This document shows, piece by piece, positions 24,786 through 33,520 of a stretch of DNA of 64,000 nucleotides. The first letter of the stretch is position 1; each line of letters begins with the position of its first letter. The DNA lies in assembly GCF_019511665.1 (NCBI RefSeq), contig NZ_JAEUAW010000002.1, positions 350,450 to 414,449 on the forward strand, given 5' to 3'. This DNA is from Microbacterium jejuense. Its GTDB lineage: Bacteria > Actinomycetota > Actinomycetes > Actinomycetales > Microbacteriaceae. Below the pieces are notes generated by a model. It worked only from the letters and a program-made list of their open reading frames with translations, was not told where the DNA came from and ran no database searches. Both the position numbers and the translations under genes were made by a program.

Positions 24786-27700
24786 TCAGCGCAGCGAGGT
24801 CACCGCCGTGATCGCTGCGCGCAGCTGCTGGATGCGACGCTCGTAGCGTGCGGCGATGAAGATGAGCACCGCGCCGCCGATGCCCAGCCAGAGCCACCAG
24901 GGCACGGCCACGTACGTCGTCGAGATCCAGGGCCACAGCTGCGCGACGCCGTGCACCAGCACGACGGCCGCCCCCATGACCAGGGGCGCCTGCAGCCTCC
25001 GCACCGCCCCGACGACCACGAGCGCGACGGACACCAGCCCCAGGGCGACGACGCGCCACAGCTCGGTGTCGCCGACGAAATCGCACAGCAGCGAGGGCAG
25101 CAGCAGGAGGGCGAGCCACGGCCCCAGTGCCGGCCACGTGCGGGACTCGGGACGGACCCGCAGCGTGCGCGCGCCATAGGCGAGACCCGCGAGAGCCGCG
25201 GGCAGCGTCACGAGCTCGACGGGGTCGACGCCGAAGCCGAAGAAGGCGATCGCGCCGAACGCGGCCGCGGTCACCGCCGCCACGACAGCGAGGACGAGGC
25301 CGAGGCGGTCGCGCCGCACGGCCCCCACCCAGGCGGCCGCGCTGAGGAGCGACATGGCGACGGCCGCCCGGAGGCCGTCGAACTGCGACTGCGTCGAGAG
25401 CAGGTACGACTCGGCGAGCGCGAAGAGCACGCACGCCACCGCGAGTCCGGCGCCGACCGCGAGCGAGACGACGCGGGCGGGGGTGGCGCGCAGCGCGGCC
25501 AGAGCGACGGCGGCCGTGATCGCCGCACCCAGGACGACCCACAGATCCGCCTCGAACCCCGGCACGTGCGCAACGGCGGCGAAGCGCAGGCCGCACGCGA
25601 TCGCGACCAGGACGACGCCGCCCGCGGCGAGCACCGCTGCGAGCCGCGCCCAGCGGCGCAGCCCCAGCACCGCAGCGCCGGCCACTCCACCGGCGCCCGC
25701 GAGCGCCAGGGTCACGGCGGCCGCGGCGGTGTCGGCTGCGGCGTCCCGCACGAGCGCGACGGCCACGACGGCGATCCCGACGGCGCCGAGCGCCGCCGCG
25801 GCGCGCGCGACCGGCAGCCTCACTGCCGTCGCCGTCAGGATCACCGCGACGACGACGGCTCCGGACGCCGCCACGATCGCCGCTGCGGCGGCACCGGCGA
25901 ACCCGGCGTCGAAGAGGGCGCGCAGCCCCATGGCGAGCGCGGCCGCCGACAGGATGACCGCCGACGGCACGCGCACGCGCCATGCGTCGGGGATCGGGGT
26001 GGCCGCGATCGCCGCGGCGACCAGCAGCGCGATGCCGATGAGCAGCCATACGCGCGCCGGCTCAGGCGGCGCGATCAGGCTCGGCAGCGTCGCGACGACG
26101 AGGGCCGCCGCCCACACCCACTGCTCGCCCGCCGGCCAGGTACTCCCCGCCCGCCGGCGGCGCAGCACGGCGAGCACGGCGCCCGCCCCGAGGGCGGCGG
26201 CGACGGGGAGCATCGCGAACTCGATCTCGCGAGCGCCGCCCGCGAGCACCGACACCGCCGCGACCAGCAGGGCGCCCCCGAGCGCCGTCCAGCGCGTGCC
26301 GCGGCCGAACGGCACCCGGTCCACGGCCGCCGACGCCACGTGCGCCGCCAGCAGCAGCGCCAGCGCAACGGCCACGACGAGCCCGTCGTGCGCGAACCCG
26401 AGCACGCCGACGGCGGCGATCCCGAGGGCGATCGGCGGGACCACGACGGCGTACCCGTGCGACGACGCGCGCGCGGGACGGGCCAGCGAGAGGCCGACGG
26501 CGGAGGCATAGGCGACGGCGGCGAACAGTGCGAGCCACGCGACGCGCCAGGTCGAGGCATCCGGATCCCACTCGGTCACGCGGTCGACCGCGACGACGCC
26601 GACCGCCGCCAGGGCGACGGTCGCACCGACCACGGACGGCGGGCGGGTGACGCGCAACGGGGTGAGCGTCAGCACCAGGCACACCGCCGCTGCGACGGCC
26701 GCGGTGACCGAGCCGCGCAGCACCGCTTCACGGTCGGGCAACGCGCCGAACACGAGGGGCATGGCGCCGTCGGCAAGCACCGGCACGACCAGGCCGGTCA
26801 GCAGCCCGGCGCCGAGGGCGACGCTCGCCTCGATGCGCCGGCGCAGCCGCACGAGCACCGCCGCGAACACCACGAGGGCGACCGCAGCCGGGACGCTGTA
26901 CGACTCAGCGGTGTAGGCCGCCCCCGGGGTGCCGGCATCGAGCCATGACCACCACGCCGCGCCGGCCGAGACCACGGCGGGCCACGCCAGCAGGCGCCGC
27001 GGGGCGGCCGTCACCGCGACCCCGGTGCGGCGCGTCGCGAACGCGTCGTCGGCGGGGTCGACCGCGGCCGGCGCGATCCAGCCGCGGGTGAGGGATGCCG
27101 CAGCCCATGCGACCGCGGCCAGCACGAGCAGCGCCCACACCAGGTCGGCGCCGATCCCCCAGACGACGCACGCGCCCGTGAGGAGGGCACCCAGGTCGGC
27201 GGCCGTGCGCGGACGCAGCGGCCGGAGCGGCGCCGGCGCGGCCGCCGGAGCCGGCGCGGGGAAGGGCACGACCGCCGGCGCGGCCACCGGTGCCGGTGCG
27301 GGGAAGGGCGTGGCAGCCGGCGCGGTGGTCGTGGTCGCCACGGAGGGCGAGGCGGGCGATGCAGCGGCCGCCGACGTCGGGTCCGCGTCGGGCGTCTCGG
27401 GCGTCTCGGGCGTCTCGGCCGTCGGCCGCGGACGCAGCAGCGCCGCGAGTCCGCCGGCCAGGACGACCAGCACGGGCCCCGCCGCGAGGACCAGCGTCGC
27501 CCAGCCCTCGTCGCCCGCGCCCGCCATGTCGAGCGCCGCGTGGGCGATCGCGGCGAGGGACGGGGCCGCGAGGATCGCCGCCGCCGGCACCGCGTGCCCG
27601 CGCAGGCGGGTGCGGCCGAGGACGATGAGGCCGAGGAGAGCCGTCAGGGCGACGCCGCGCACCAGTGCGAGTACGGGTTCGCCGATCGCGGCGAGGAGAG

Positions 27701-30020
27701 CCGTGGTGGCGGCATCCGTCGCGACGTCGTCGGCGCCGGCGACGAGGATCCAGACCAGCGTCAGGGCGATCAGCGCGTACCCGGCGACCGCGAGGCCGGC
27801 CCGGCTCGCGGTGTCGAGCCGCGTGAACGCGGCCACTGCGAGCGTTGCCAGCGCCAGCCACTGCAGCAGCGCCAGCGCGACCGCCGGGCCGGACCCCGAC
27901 AGCCCGGTCGCGGCTCCCAGTGCGGCGGGCGCGATCACCGCGGCGACGATGCCGACGCCCACGGGCGCCACGGCGAGCACGATCGCGAGCGCCCCGTCGG
28001 CGCGCCGGGCCACGTGCAACGCGATCGGGTACACGAGGGCGACGACGACGGCGACGACCCAGAGCCAGGGCGCCGTGGTGCCGGCGGCGAACGCCGTGAC
28101 GGCCGCGATGGCACCGGCGGCGCTCCATCCCTCGACCGCGCCGCGCCGCGACCGCAGACCGGCTCCGGCCGCCACGACGGCGGCACCTGCGGTGAGGGCA
28201 GCGGCGCAGACGAGCACCGCGGGCACCGTGGTGTACGCCGCCGCCAGGAGCAGCAGCACGACGACGGCGACGGCACGCACGTCGCGCAGCACCGGTCGCG
28301 CGAGCGACGGGGCGGCGAACAGCACAATGCCGAGGACGACCGCCGTCACCGCCGGGAGGAACGGCGCCTCGGGCGCCGACGGGGCGAGGGCGACGGCATC
28401 CGTGCGCCACAGCGTCCACCCGGTCGACATCGCCGCCACCGCCGGCACGAGCCACAGGACGAGTGCGCCGACGAGCGACGCGACGGCCATGACGTCGGCG
28501 ACCACCGCCGCCGGGAGCAGGAGGCGGGAGCCGCGACGCGAGCGCACCAGATCGAGCGCGACGGCGACGGTCGCCGCGAGCACCGGCGCCACGAGCAGCC
28601 AGAGGACCGGCTCGTCGACGCGCCAGGCGAGCTGCCAGCCGGCGACGGCGACCGCGGCGGTCGCGACACCCGACGCGACGCCCGAGACGATGCGCGCCCC
28701 CGGAAGGCGATCGACTCCATGACGCGGCCGCGCGAACCATGCGTGAGCTGCGCCGACCACCGCCACCGACGCACTCGACCACACCACCACGCCGGCCGCG
28801 TCGCCGGTCGCCACGGCGGTCGTGACGACCGCGCCGATCAGGGAGGCCACTCCGGCCACGGCGAGCACCAGACGCTCGGGATCGCCGGCGGCGCCCCGTC
28901 GGGCCGACGAGAAGGGCGCGGGGAGCGCGTGCGCGAGGCCCCCGACGGCAGCGCCGATCAGACCGGCGGTCATCGCCTCGCCGGCCGGAGCGTCCCACAG
29001 GCCGCCGACCAGCAAGCCGACGCCCGCCGGCAGGGCGAGCGAGGCTGCGAGGTCCGGACCGCGCAGGCCCGACACCCGCGCCCAGACGCGGCAGACGACC
29101 GCCACCGCCAGCGCGGCCACGCCCGCGTAGACGGCGGCGTCGGTCGCGGCCGTGCCGAAGAGGTCGTTCGCGCGCACGGCCCACGCGTCCAGCGCGATGA
29201 GTCCGACCCCGAGCGCCCCGATCCCCTCGGCGGTCGCCCCGAGATCCCGCCGGCGCAGCCACGACGCCAGCACGATCGTCGCCAGTGTGATCCCGCCGAT
29301 GATGAGGGCCCGCACCGCGATCCCCGCCACGAACCATGCCAGCAGCAGGAAGAACACCGCCGCGACGCCGACGAGCGAGACGCCGACGATCAGCAGCAGG
29401 ACGGGCACGGTGAGCCGGCGACGCGGGTGAGCCGCGGCATCCGCACCGGCCGGGGCCGGCGGGCCGGGCTGCGCGGGCGCGGGTGCGGGCGCGGGTGCCG
29501 GCGCCGCGGATGCGGGTGCCGCGGGCGCGGGTGCCTGCGCTGAGGGCATGGGTGACACAGGGGTCGGAGCCGACGTCGGCGGCGTCTGCGCCGGGAGCGC
29601 CTGAGCCGCCGCGCCCGCAGCCGCCGCCTCCACCTCGGCGGCAGGAGCCGCGGTCGCCGCGGCCGGAGCCGACGGCTGCGCGGCGGCCACCATCACGCCG
29701 TCCGTGCTGACCAGCCCGACCGTGACGGCGGTGCCGGCGACCGTGGCCGGCGCGAAGCCGCGGGCCGCGGCATCCACCCCTCCGACCGGGGCGGCGGACT
29801 GCCGGATCTCGTCGATGAGGCGCTGGCGCGCCAGCTCGGTGTCGAGCAGGCGCCGGCCGAGCTCGAGCACGCGCGGGGCGCGCGCATCGGTGAGGAAGAA
29901 GCCGCACGACGGGCAGACGGGAGCCGAGACGACGGTGAAGCACGACGGGCAGCGGTGTGCGTCGGCGAAGTCGTACGGCGACGACGGCCAGATCCGTGTG
30001 GCGGCACGCGGTTCGGTCAT
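24786..30020 (-). CDS. Giant zinc-ribbon multi-pass membrane protein (SCO7613 C-terminal type)
   Basis: 1744 aa, by far the largest gene here. The N-terminus has a zinc ribbon with C24, C27, C36 and C39 (CPSCFTVV and CPSCGFFL), then a helical stretch, then Pro/Ala-rich linkers, and from about residue 215 a very long series of Ala/Val/Leu-rich hydrophobic segments, probably 40 or more. Another Pro/Ala low-complexity region (residues ~870-925) splits the membrane part. It resembles the actinobacterial proteins annotated as SCO7613 C-terminal domain membrane proteins; function is unknown. Third-position GC is extreme and antisense frames are also open. It is not linked to neighbours by operon structure. 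Confidence 0.75.
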   Translation of the reverse strand: MTEPRAATRIWPSSPYDFADAHRCPSCFTVVSAPVCPSCGFFLTDARAPRVLELGRRLLDTELARQRLIDEIRQSAAPVGGVDAAARGFAPATVAGTAVTVGLVSTDGVMVAAAQPSAPAAATAAPAAEVEAAAAGAAAQALPAQTPPTSAPTPVSPMPSAQAPAPAAPASAAPAPAPAPAPAQPGPPAPAGADAAAHPRRRLTVPVLLLIVGVSLVGVAAVFFLLLAWFVAGIAVRALIIGGITLATIVLASWLRRRDLGATAEGIGALGVGLIALDAWAVRANDLFGTAATDAAVYAGVAALAVAVVCRVWARVSGLRGPDLAASLALPAGVGLLVGGLWDAPAGEAMTAGLIGAAVGGLAHALPAPFSSARRGAAGDPERLVLAVAGVASLIGAVVTTAVATGDAAGVVVWSSASVAVVGAAHAWFARPRHGVDRLPGARIVSGVASGVATAAVAVAGWQLAWRVDEPVLWLLVAPVLAATVAVALDLVRSRRGSRLLLPAAVVADVMAVASLVGALVLWLVPAVAAMSTGWTLWRTDAVALAPSAPEAPFLPAVTAVVLGIVLFAAPSLARPVLRDVRAVAVVVLLLLAAAYTTVPAVLVCAAALTAGAAVVAAGAGLRSRRGAVEGWSAAGAIAAVTAFAAGTTAPWLWVVAVVVALVYPIALHVARRADGALAIVLAVAPVGVGIVAAVIAPAALGAATGLSGSGPAVALALLQWLALATLAVAAFTRLDTASRAGLAVAGYALIALTLVWILVAGADDVATDAATTALLAAIGEPVLALVRGVALTALLGLIVLGRTRLRGHAVPAAAILAAPSLAAIAHAALDMAGAGDEGWATLVLAAGPVLVVLAGGLAALLRPRPTAETPETPETPDADPTSAAAASPASPSVATTTTAPAATPFPAPAPVAAPAVVPFPAPAPAAAPAPLRPLRPRTAADLGALLTGACVVWGIGADLVWALLVLAAVAWAAASLTRGWIAPAAVDPADDAFATRRTGVAVTAAPRRLLAWPAVVSAGAAWWSWLDAGTPGAAYTAESYSVPAAVALVVFAAVLVRLRRRIEASVALGAGLLTGLVVPVLADGAMPLVFGALPDREAVLRGSVTAAVAAAVCLVLTLTPLRVTRPPSVVGATVALAAVGVVAVDRVTEWDPDASTWRVAWLALFAAVAYASAVGLSLARPARASSHGYAVVVPPIALGIAAVGVLGFAHDGLVVAVALALLLAAHVASAAVDRVPFGRGTRWTALGGALLVAAVSVLAGGAREIEFAMLPVAAALGAGAVLAVLRRRRAGSTWPAGEQWVWAAALVVATLPSLIAPPEPARVWLLIGIALLVAAAIAATPIPDAWRVRVPSAVILSAAALAMGLRALFDAGFAGAAAAAIVAASGAVVVAVILTATAVRLPVARAAAALGAVGIAVVAVALVRDAAADTAAAAVTLALAGAGGVAGAAVLGLRRWARLAAVLAAGGVVLVAIACGLRFAAVAHVPGFEADLWVVLGAAITAAVALAALRATPARVVSLAVGAGLAVACVLFALAESYLLSTQSQFDGLRAAVAMSLLSAAAWVGAVRRDRLGLVLAVVAAVTAAAFGAIAFFGFGVDPVELVTLPAALAGLAYGARTLRVRPESRTWPALGPWLALLLLPSLLCDFVGDTELWRVVALGLVSVALVVVGAVRRLQAPLVMGAAVVLVHGVAQLWPWISTTYVAVPWWLWLGIGGAVLIFIAARYERRIQQLRAAITAVTSLR

Positions 30021-30377
30021 CTCGATCCTCTCGTCCGGCGAGTGAGCAACATGGTCCCATCACGGGCGAGAGCGCGAGAAAAGTTGTCGACAACAGCAAC
30101 GGCGACGGGATGCCGGCGGCCGGGGTTTGGATGTCGTCCCCAGAGCCATTCCGGCCCCGGAATATGCGCTGACCGGGAGTTCGCCCCTGCGATCGGGTTG
30201 CGCTGTCAAGGCCGACACGCCGTGCGTGCTAGACTGACTCTTTGTCTGCGCGCACTCCAGCACGCAGTTCGCATCCCACACCTGATCCGGGCCTTCGCGG
30301 GCCGGCTCGAACGCGGGGTGCAGACAAGGGATCTTGGGTGGGGCCGTCCGGCCTCACGGTACTAAGGAGACATCACT
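30021..30377. other. Intergenic region with palindromes and structured rpmB leader
   Basis: This 357-nt gap holds no credible gene. It contains a perfect 12-bp palindrome GTTGTCGACAAC (30083-30094), a 7-bp-arm inverted repeat ATTCCGG/CCGGAAT (30148-30163), a TAGACT -10-like box (30230-30235), and a leader in which TTGTCTGC (30242-30249) can pair with GCAGACAA (30320-30327), closing about 70 nt of GC-rich RNA upstream of rpmB. Confidence 0.6.
30230..30235 (+). promoter_or_regulatory. TAGACT -10 box of the rpmB operon
   Basis: Best -10 candidate for the ribosomal operon. It would give an mRNA leader of about 135 nt, long enough to hold the pairing described for the intergenic region. No Zur-type box is seen around it. 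Confidence 0.5.
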
Positions 30378-30614
30378 ATGGCAGCAGTGTGCCAGGTGAC
30401 TGGAGCAGTTCCCGGCTTCGGTCACAACATCTCGCACTCGCACCGCCGGACGAAGCGCCGCTTCGACCCGAACGTGCAGAAGAAGACCTACTACGTTCCG
30501 TCGCTGGGCCGCAACATCAAGCTCAACGTGTCGGCCAAGGGCATCAAGGTCATCGACGCCCGCGGCATCGAGGCGGTCGTGCGTGACCTTCAGGCGAAGG
30601 GTGTGAAGCTCTAA
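30378..30614 (+). CDS. rpmB: 50S ribosomal protein L28
   Basis: 78 aa, start ATG with AAGGAG 8 nt upstream. [20 protein letters not shown] and [19 protein letters not shown] are the standard actinobacterial L28 N-terminus; the C-terminus has [14 protein letters not shown]. Only one cysteine (C5) is present, so the protein cannot form the four-Cys zinc site of the zinc-binding L28 form. It overlaps rpmG by one nucleotide (TAATG). Confidence 0.97.
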   Translation: MAAVCQVTGAVPGFGHNISHSHRRTKRRFDPNVQKKTYYVPSLGRNIKLNVSAKGIKVIDARGIEAVVRDLQAKGVKL

Positions 30615-30784
30615 TGGCCAAGAAGGCACAGGACGTCCGTCCGATCATCAAGCTGCGTTCGACCGCCGGCACGGGGTACACCTACGTGACGCGCAAGAAC
30701 CGCCGCAACAACCCCGACCGCATCGTGCTCAAGAAGTACGACCCGGTCATCCGCAAGCACGTCGATTTCCGAGAGGAGCGTTGA
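30614..30784 (+). CDS. rpmG: 50S ribosomal protein L33, cysteine-free form
   Basis: 56 aa: [20 protein letters not shown], followed by [20 protein letters not shown] and [16 protein letters not shown]. This is the L33 pattern with none of the cysteines of the zinc-ribbon form, i.e. a C-minus paralogue. The ATG shares its A with the TAA stop of rpmB, giving tight translational coupling. rpsN follows after 3 nt. Confidence 0.96.
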   Translation: MAKKAQDVRPIIKLRSTAGTGYTYVTRKNRRNNPDRIVLKKYDPVIRKHVDFREER

Positions 30785-30787
30785 TCC

Positions 30788-31093
30788 ATGGCTAAGAAGA
30801 GCAAGATCGCGCGCAACAAGCAGCGCCAGGAGGTCGTCGACCGCTACGCCGCCAAGCGCCTTGAGCTGAAGAAGGCGCTCGTTTCGCCGACGTCGACCGA
30901 CGAGGAGCGCGAAGCCGCTCGCGTGGGCCTGCAGAAGCTGCCCCGCAACGCGTCGCCGGTCCGCCTGCGTTCGCGTGACGTCATCGACGGTCGCCCCCGC
31001 GGTGTCCTCACGAAGTTCGGCATCTCGCGTGTCCGCTTCCGTGACATGGCGCACCGTGGCGAGCTGCCCGGCGTGACCAAGTCGAGCTGGTAA
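30788..31093 (+). CDS. rpsN: 30S ribosomal protein S14, long cysteine-free form
   Basis: 101 aa, the long S14 type without the CXXC...CXXC zinc motif: [20 protein letters not shown] near the N-terminus and the conserved C-terminal [20 protein letters not shown]. In actinobacteria the order rpmB-rpmG-rpsN in the zinc-free form can be an alternative set made under zinc limitation, or the only set; the window does not decide. Followed by a strong terminator. Confidence 0.96.
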   Translation: MAKKSKIARNKQRQEVVDRYAAKRLELKKALVSPTSTDEEREAARVGLQKLPRNASPVRLRSRDVIDGRPRGVLTKFGISRVRFRDMAHRGELPGVTKSSW

Positions 31094-31122
31094 GCCTCAC
31101 AGGCCGCTGAGCCTGTCGATGC

Positions 31123-31156
31123 GAAGGCCCGGAGTTCCTCGGAACTCCGGGCCTTC
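31123..31156 (+). terminator. Terminator of the rpmB-rpmG-rpsN operon
   Basis: Perfect 16-bp stem (31123-31138 with 31141-31156) and a 2-nt loop, 30 nt after the rpsN stop. Just upstream, GCTGAGCCTGTCGA (31106-31119) resembles a relic of the dispersed CCTGAGCCTGTCGAAGG repeat. Confidence 0.9.
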
Positions 31157-31207
31157 TGCGTTGTCAAGATCCTCGAAGGCGGCGGGCGGGAGCGGCAGGA
31201 TGGTGCC

Positions 31208-32296
31208 ATGCGCCTCGACCCGTTCTTCGACGAGCGCCTGCGTGTGCATCGCAAGTACATGTTCGACCAGGCCGTCGGTGTGCTGCGCACCCGCGTCTCG
31301 GCGCTGTGGCCGTTCGGGCGCACAGCTGTTCCGACGGCCGCGTCCGCCGCACCGAAGCCGAAGCCGCAGGCCAAGGCCGACAGGGCACTCGGACCCCACG
31401 CCCGTGCCCGTGCGAAGCACCGCCGCTCCGCGCTCGCGTGGGACCGCACCGAGCTGAGCACCGTCGGGACCGCCGGGCCGGATGTGCGGATCACCGAGCA
31501 CCAGGTCGCCGTGCCGGGATACCCGACGCTGCGCGTGCGCGTGTACCACCCCTCGGTCGTCGGCGATGCGCCGGTTCCCGCGGTGCTGGCGTTCTACGGC
31601 GGCGCGTTCCGCATCGGCGGCATCGACTATCCGACGACGGATGCCGCCTACCGGCGTCGCTGCGTCGACGCTCATGTCGCGATCGCGGCCGTCGATTACG
31701 CGCTCGCGCCCGAGCATCGGTACCCGACCCAGGTCGAGCAGGCGTACGCCGCGCTGGACTGGCTCGTGAGCTCGGCGGCGGAGCTGGGGGTGGACCGGAG
31801 CCGCATCGGCGTGCAGGGGATCTCGGCGGGCGGGTGCCTCGCCGCCGCCGTGGCCATCATGAACCGCGACCGCGCGAACCACCCGCTCATGCTGCAGGTG
31901 CTGGAGGTGCCGGTGGTCGACCTCACGGGCGCGCACCTCGACATCGGCGCGATGCGCGCGCTCGGCATCCCCCGCTTCCTCACGGTGCGCGAGCTGCGCT
32001 CGGTCGCCCGCACCTACCTCCCGCGTCCTCAGGACGCGCGCGAGCCCTACGCGTCGCCGCTGCGCGCCGCGTCGCACGCAGGGCTGCCGCCCGCGGTGAT
32101 CTTCACGGCCGAGTACGACCCGCTGCGCGGCGACGGCGATGCCTACGGCGCGGCGCTGCGCGCCGCGGGCGTCGACGCCAGCGTGGTGCGCTACCAGGGC
32201 GTGACGCATGACACCCCGATCTTCACCGGAGCCCTCCCCGCCGCGCGCCGCTGGCACGACGACGTCGTGACCGCGCTGCGCCGCCTGCACGCCTGA
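31208..32296 (+). CDS. HSL-type alpha/beta hydrolase (esterase)
   Basis: 362 aa. The oxyanion region normally HGGG is VLAFYGGAFRIGG, the nucleophile elbow is IGVQGISAGGCLAAA (Ser in GISAG), the acid is in FTAEYDPLRGDGDAYG and the His in GVTHDTPIFTG, so a full triad is present in hormone-sensitive-lipase order. The N-terminal ~100 residues (RLDPFFDERLRVHRKYMFDQ) form an extra helical cap. No signal peptide. Probably a cytosolic carboxylesterase; substrate unknown. Converges with the next hydrolase across a long inverted repeat. Confidence 0.88.
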   Translation: MRLDPFFDERLRVHRKYMFDQAVGVLRTRVSALWPFGRTAVPTAASAAPKPKPQAKADRALGPHARARAKHRRSALAWDRTELSTVGTAGPDVRITEHQVAVPGYPTLRVRVYHPSVVGDAPVPAVLAFYGGAFRIGGIDYPTTDAAYRRRCVDAHVAIAAVDYALAPEHRYPTQVEQAYAALDWLVSSAAELGVDRSRIGVQGISAGGCLAAAVAIMNRDRANHPLMLQVLEVPVVDLTGAHLDIGAMRALGIPRFLTVRELRSVARTYLPRPQDAREPYASPLRAASHAGLPPAVIFTAEYDPLRGDGDAYGAALRAAGVDASVVRYQGVTHDTPIFTGALPAARRWHDDVVTALRRLHA

Positions 32297-32434
32297 CCCG
32301 TCGTCCGCGCTTCCGCCCGCCTTGCGCGCCCTTTCCGCGACGGCACCACGCAGGCTCTGCGCGGTTCCCCGCAGGCTCCACGCAGGCTCCGCGCCGCTCC
32401 GTCGCGCCCGGCCCTCATCGTGCCGATCCGAATA

Positions 32435-32499
32435 TCGGACAATCGCACGTTTTCCGGATGCCACGGCCCGAGGCATCCGGAAAACGTGCGATTCTCCGA
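32435..32499. terminator. Long inverted repeat between convergent genes
   Basis: Perfect 22-bp arms at 32441-32462 and 32472-32493 with a 9-nt loop, extended by TCGGA (32435-32439) and TCCGA (32495-32499) after one mismatch. The left arm begins AATCGCACGTTTTCCGG. It lies between two converging genes and could end transcription from both sides, or be a mobile palindrome. The rest of the 32297-32543 gap shows nothing coding. Confidence 0.75.
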
Positions 32500-32543
32500 A
32501 TTCCGGAGCCGCCGAAAGGGTGTCGCGGCCCCGGAGGAGGCCG

Positions 32544-33380
32544 TCAGAGCGCGGCCTCGGGCTCGCGCACCTGGTGGTCGGTCGCCCAGGCGAGTGCGTA
32601 GTCCGCGACCTCTTCCCAGCCGTCCTGGCTGACGATGCGGTGGGTGCGACCCGGGTACTCCTTGTACTCGACGACGGCGGGGCTGCCCGTCTTGCGGTAC
32701 TTCGCGACGATGGCCTTGCCGATCGCGGGCGGCACGACGTGGTCGCGCTCGCCGGTGATGATGAGCAGCGGGGCGCGGTCGGTGCGGCCGTAGTCGACGT
32801 GCGACGCTCCGCCCTTCTCGTTGAAGGCCGCCGCGACGCCCTCGAAGAACACGCGGTTATAAGAAGGCACGGCGTACTGCTCCCACAGCTCGTCGGAAGC
32901 GGCGCGCGTGAGGTCGTTGCCGAACGTGAAGTGGAAGTGGCGCTTGCTCAGCGGCTTCGCGCCGTTGCGGCCGAACGGGTTCGACAGGATGGGGGTGCCG
33001 GCCCACAGGGTCGACGGCGGCAGTGTGGTGATGCCCGCGGGCTGCCCGGGCGTGACGCCGACATAGGCGACGCCGAGGCCGCGGTCGGCCAGCATCTGCG
33101 TGAACAGACCGCCGAACGAGTGCCCCATGATGATCGGCTTCTCGGGGAGCGCGCGGATGATCCGCTCGTAGTGGTCGACGATCTGGGTGATCCCGATGCC
33201 CTTGAGCGCCTCGGGGTTGCGGCGGATGTCGTCGACGGTGCGGTCGTCGATGCCGGGCCACCCCGGGACGATGACCTCGTGGCCGGCGGCGCGGAAGCGT
33301 TCGGCCCACGTGTTCCAGCTCTTGGGCGTCATCCACAGGCCATGGATGAGGACGATCGGGGTCTTGGTCGAGGCGTTCAT
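32544..33380 (-). CDS. Alpha/beta hydrolase next to TetR regulator
   Basis: 278 aa, ATG start with AAGGAG upstream. N-terminal strand PIVLIHGLWMTPKSWNTW gives the HG oxyanion motif, the nucleophile is in IIMGHSFGGLFTQ, the acid in ITGERDHVVPP and the His in PGRTHRIVSQDGW. All three triad residues are present. Similar proteins are often induced hydrolases or peroxidase-like enzymes controlled by a nearby TetR protein. The divergent TetR gene and shared operator-like site support local control. No signal peptide. Confidence 0.9.
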   Translation of the reverse strand: MNASTKTPIVLIHGLWMTPKSWNTWAERFRAAGHEVIVPGWPGIDDRTVDDIRRNPEALKGIGITQIVDHYERIIRALPEKPIIMGHSFGGLFTQMLADRGLGVAYVGVTPGQPAGITTLPPSTLWAGTPILSNPFGRNGAKPLSKRHFHFTFGNDLTRAASDELWEQYAVPSYNRVFFEGVAAAFNEKGGASHVDYGRTDRAPLLIITGERDHVVPPAIGKAIVAKYRKTGSPAVVEYKEYPGRTHRIVSQDGWEEVADYALAWATDHQVREPEAAL

Positions 33381-33454
33381 GTCGTGCTCCTTGGGTGAGG
33401 TGGTGCTCGCGTCACGTTCGGGATCCGGTGGGTCCGTCCGGTATATCCTGATGG

Positions 33455-33470
33455 TAGACCGAACGTTCTA
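33455..33470. promoter_or_regulatory. TetR-type operator between hydrolase and regulator
   Basis: TAGACCGAACGTTCTA has TAGA/TCTA outer arms and resembles the TAGACC-N4-GGTCTA operator known for NemR-like TetR repressors. It is about 50 nt before the regulator start and 75 nt before the hydrolase start, suitable for control of both. Confidence 0.6.
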
Positions 33471-33520
33471 TCTACACAAGAGTATTCCCGCATGGCACGA
33501 TGGAGAGGAACGAAAGCTCC

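Noticed and set aside
30083..30094. GTTGTCGACAAC as a LexA/SOS box
   Set aside because: Actinobacterial SOS boxes follow TCGAAC-N4-GTTCGA; this palindrome does not match and no damage gene is next to it.
26905..30099. A 1064-codon open frame on the minus strand and several long plus-strand frames over the giant membrane gene
   Set aside because: They are shifted or antisense shadows in very GC-rich, Ala/Val-rich coding sequence; they are Arg-rich, lack ribosome sites and show no family motif.
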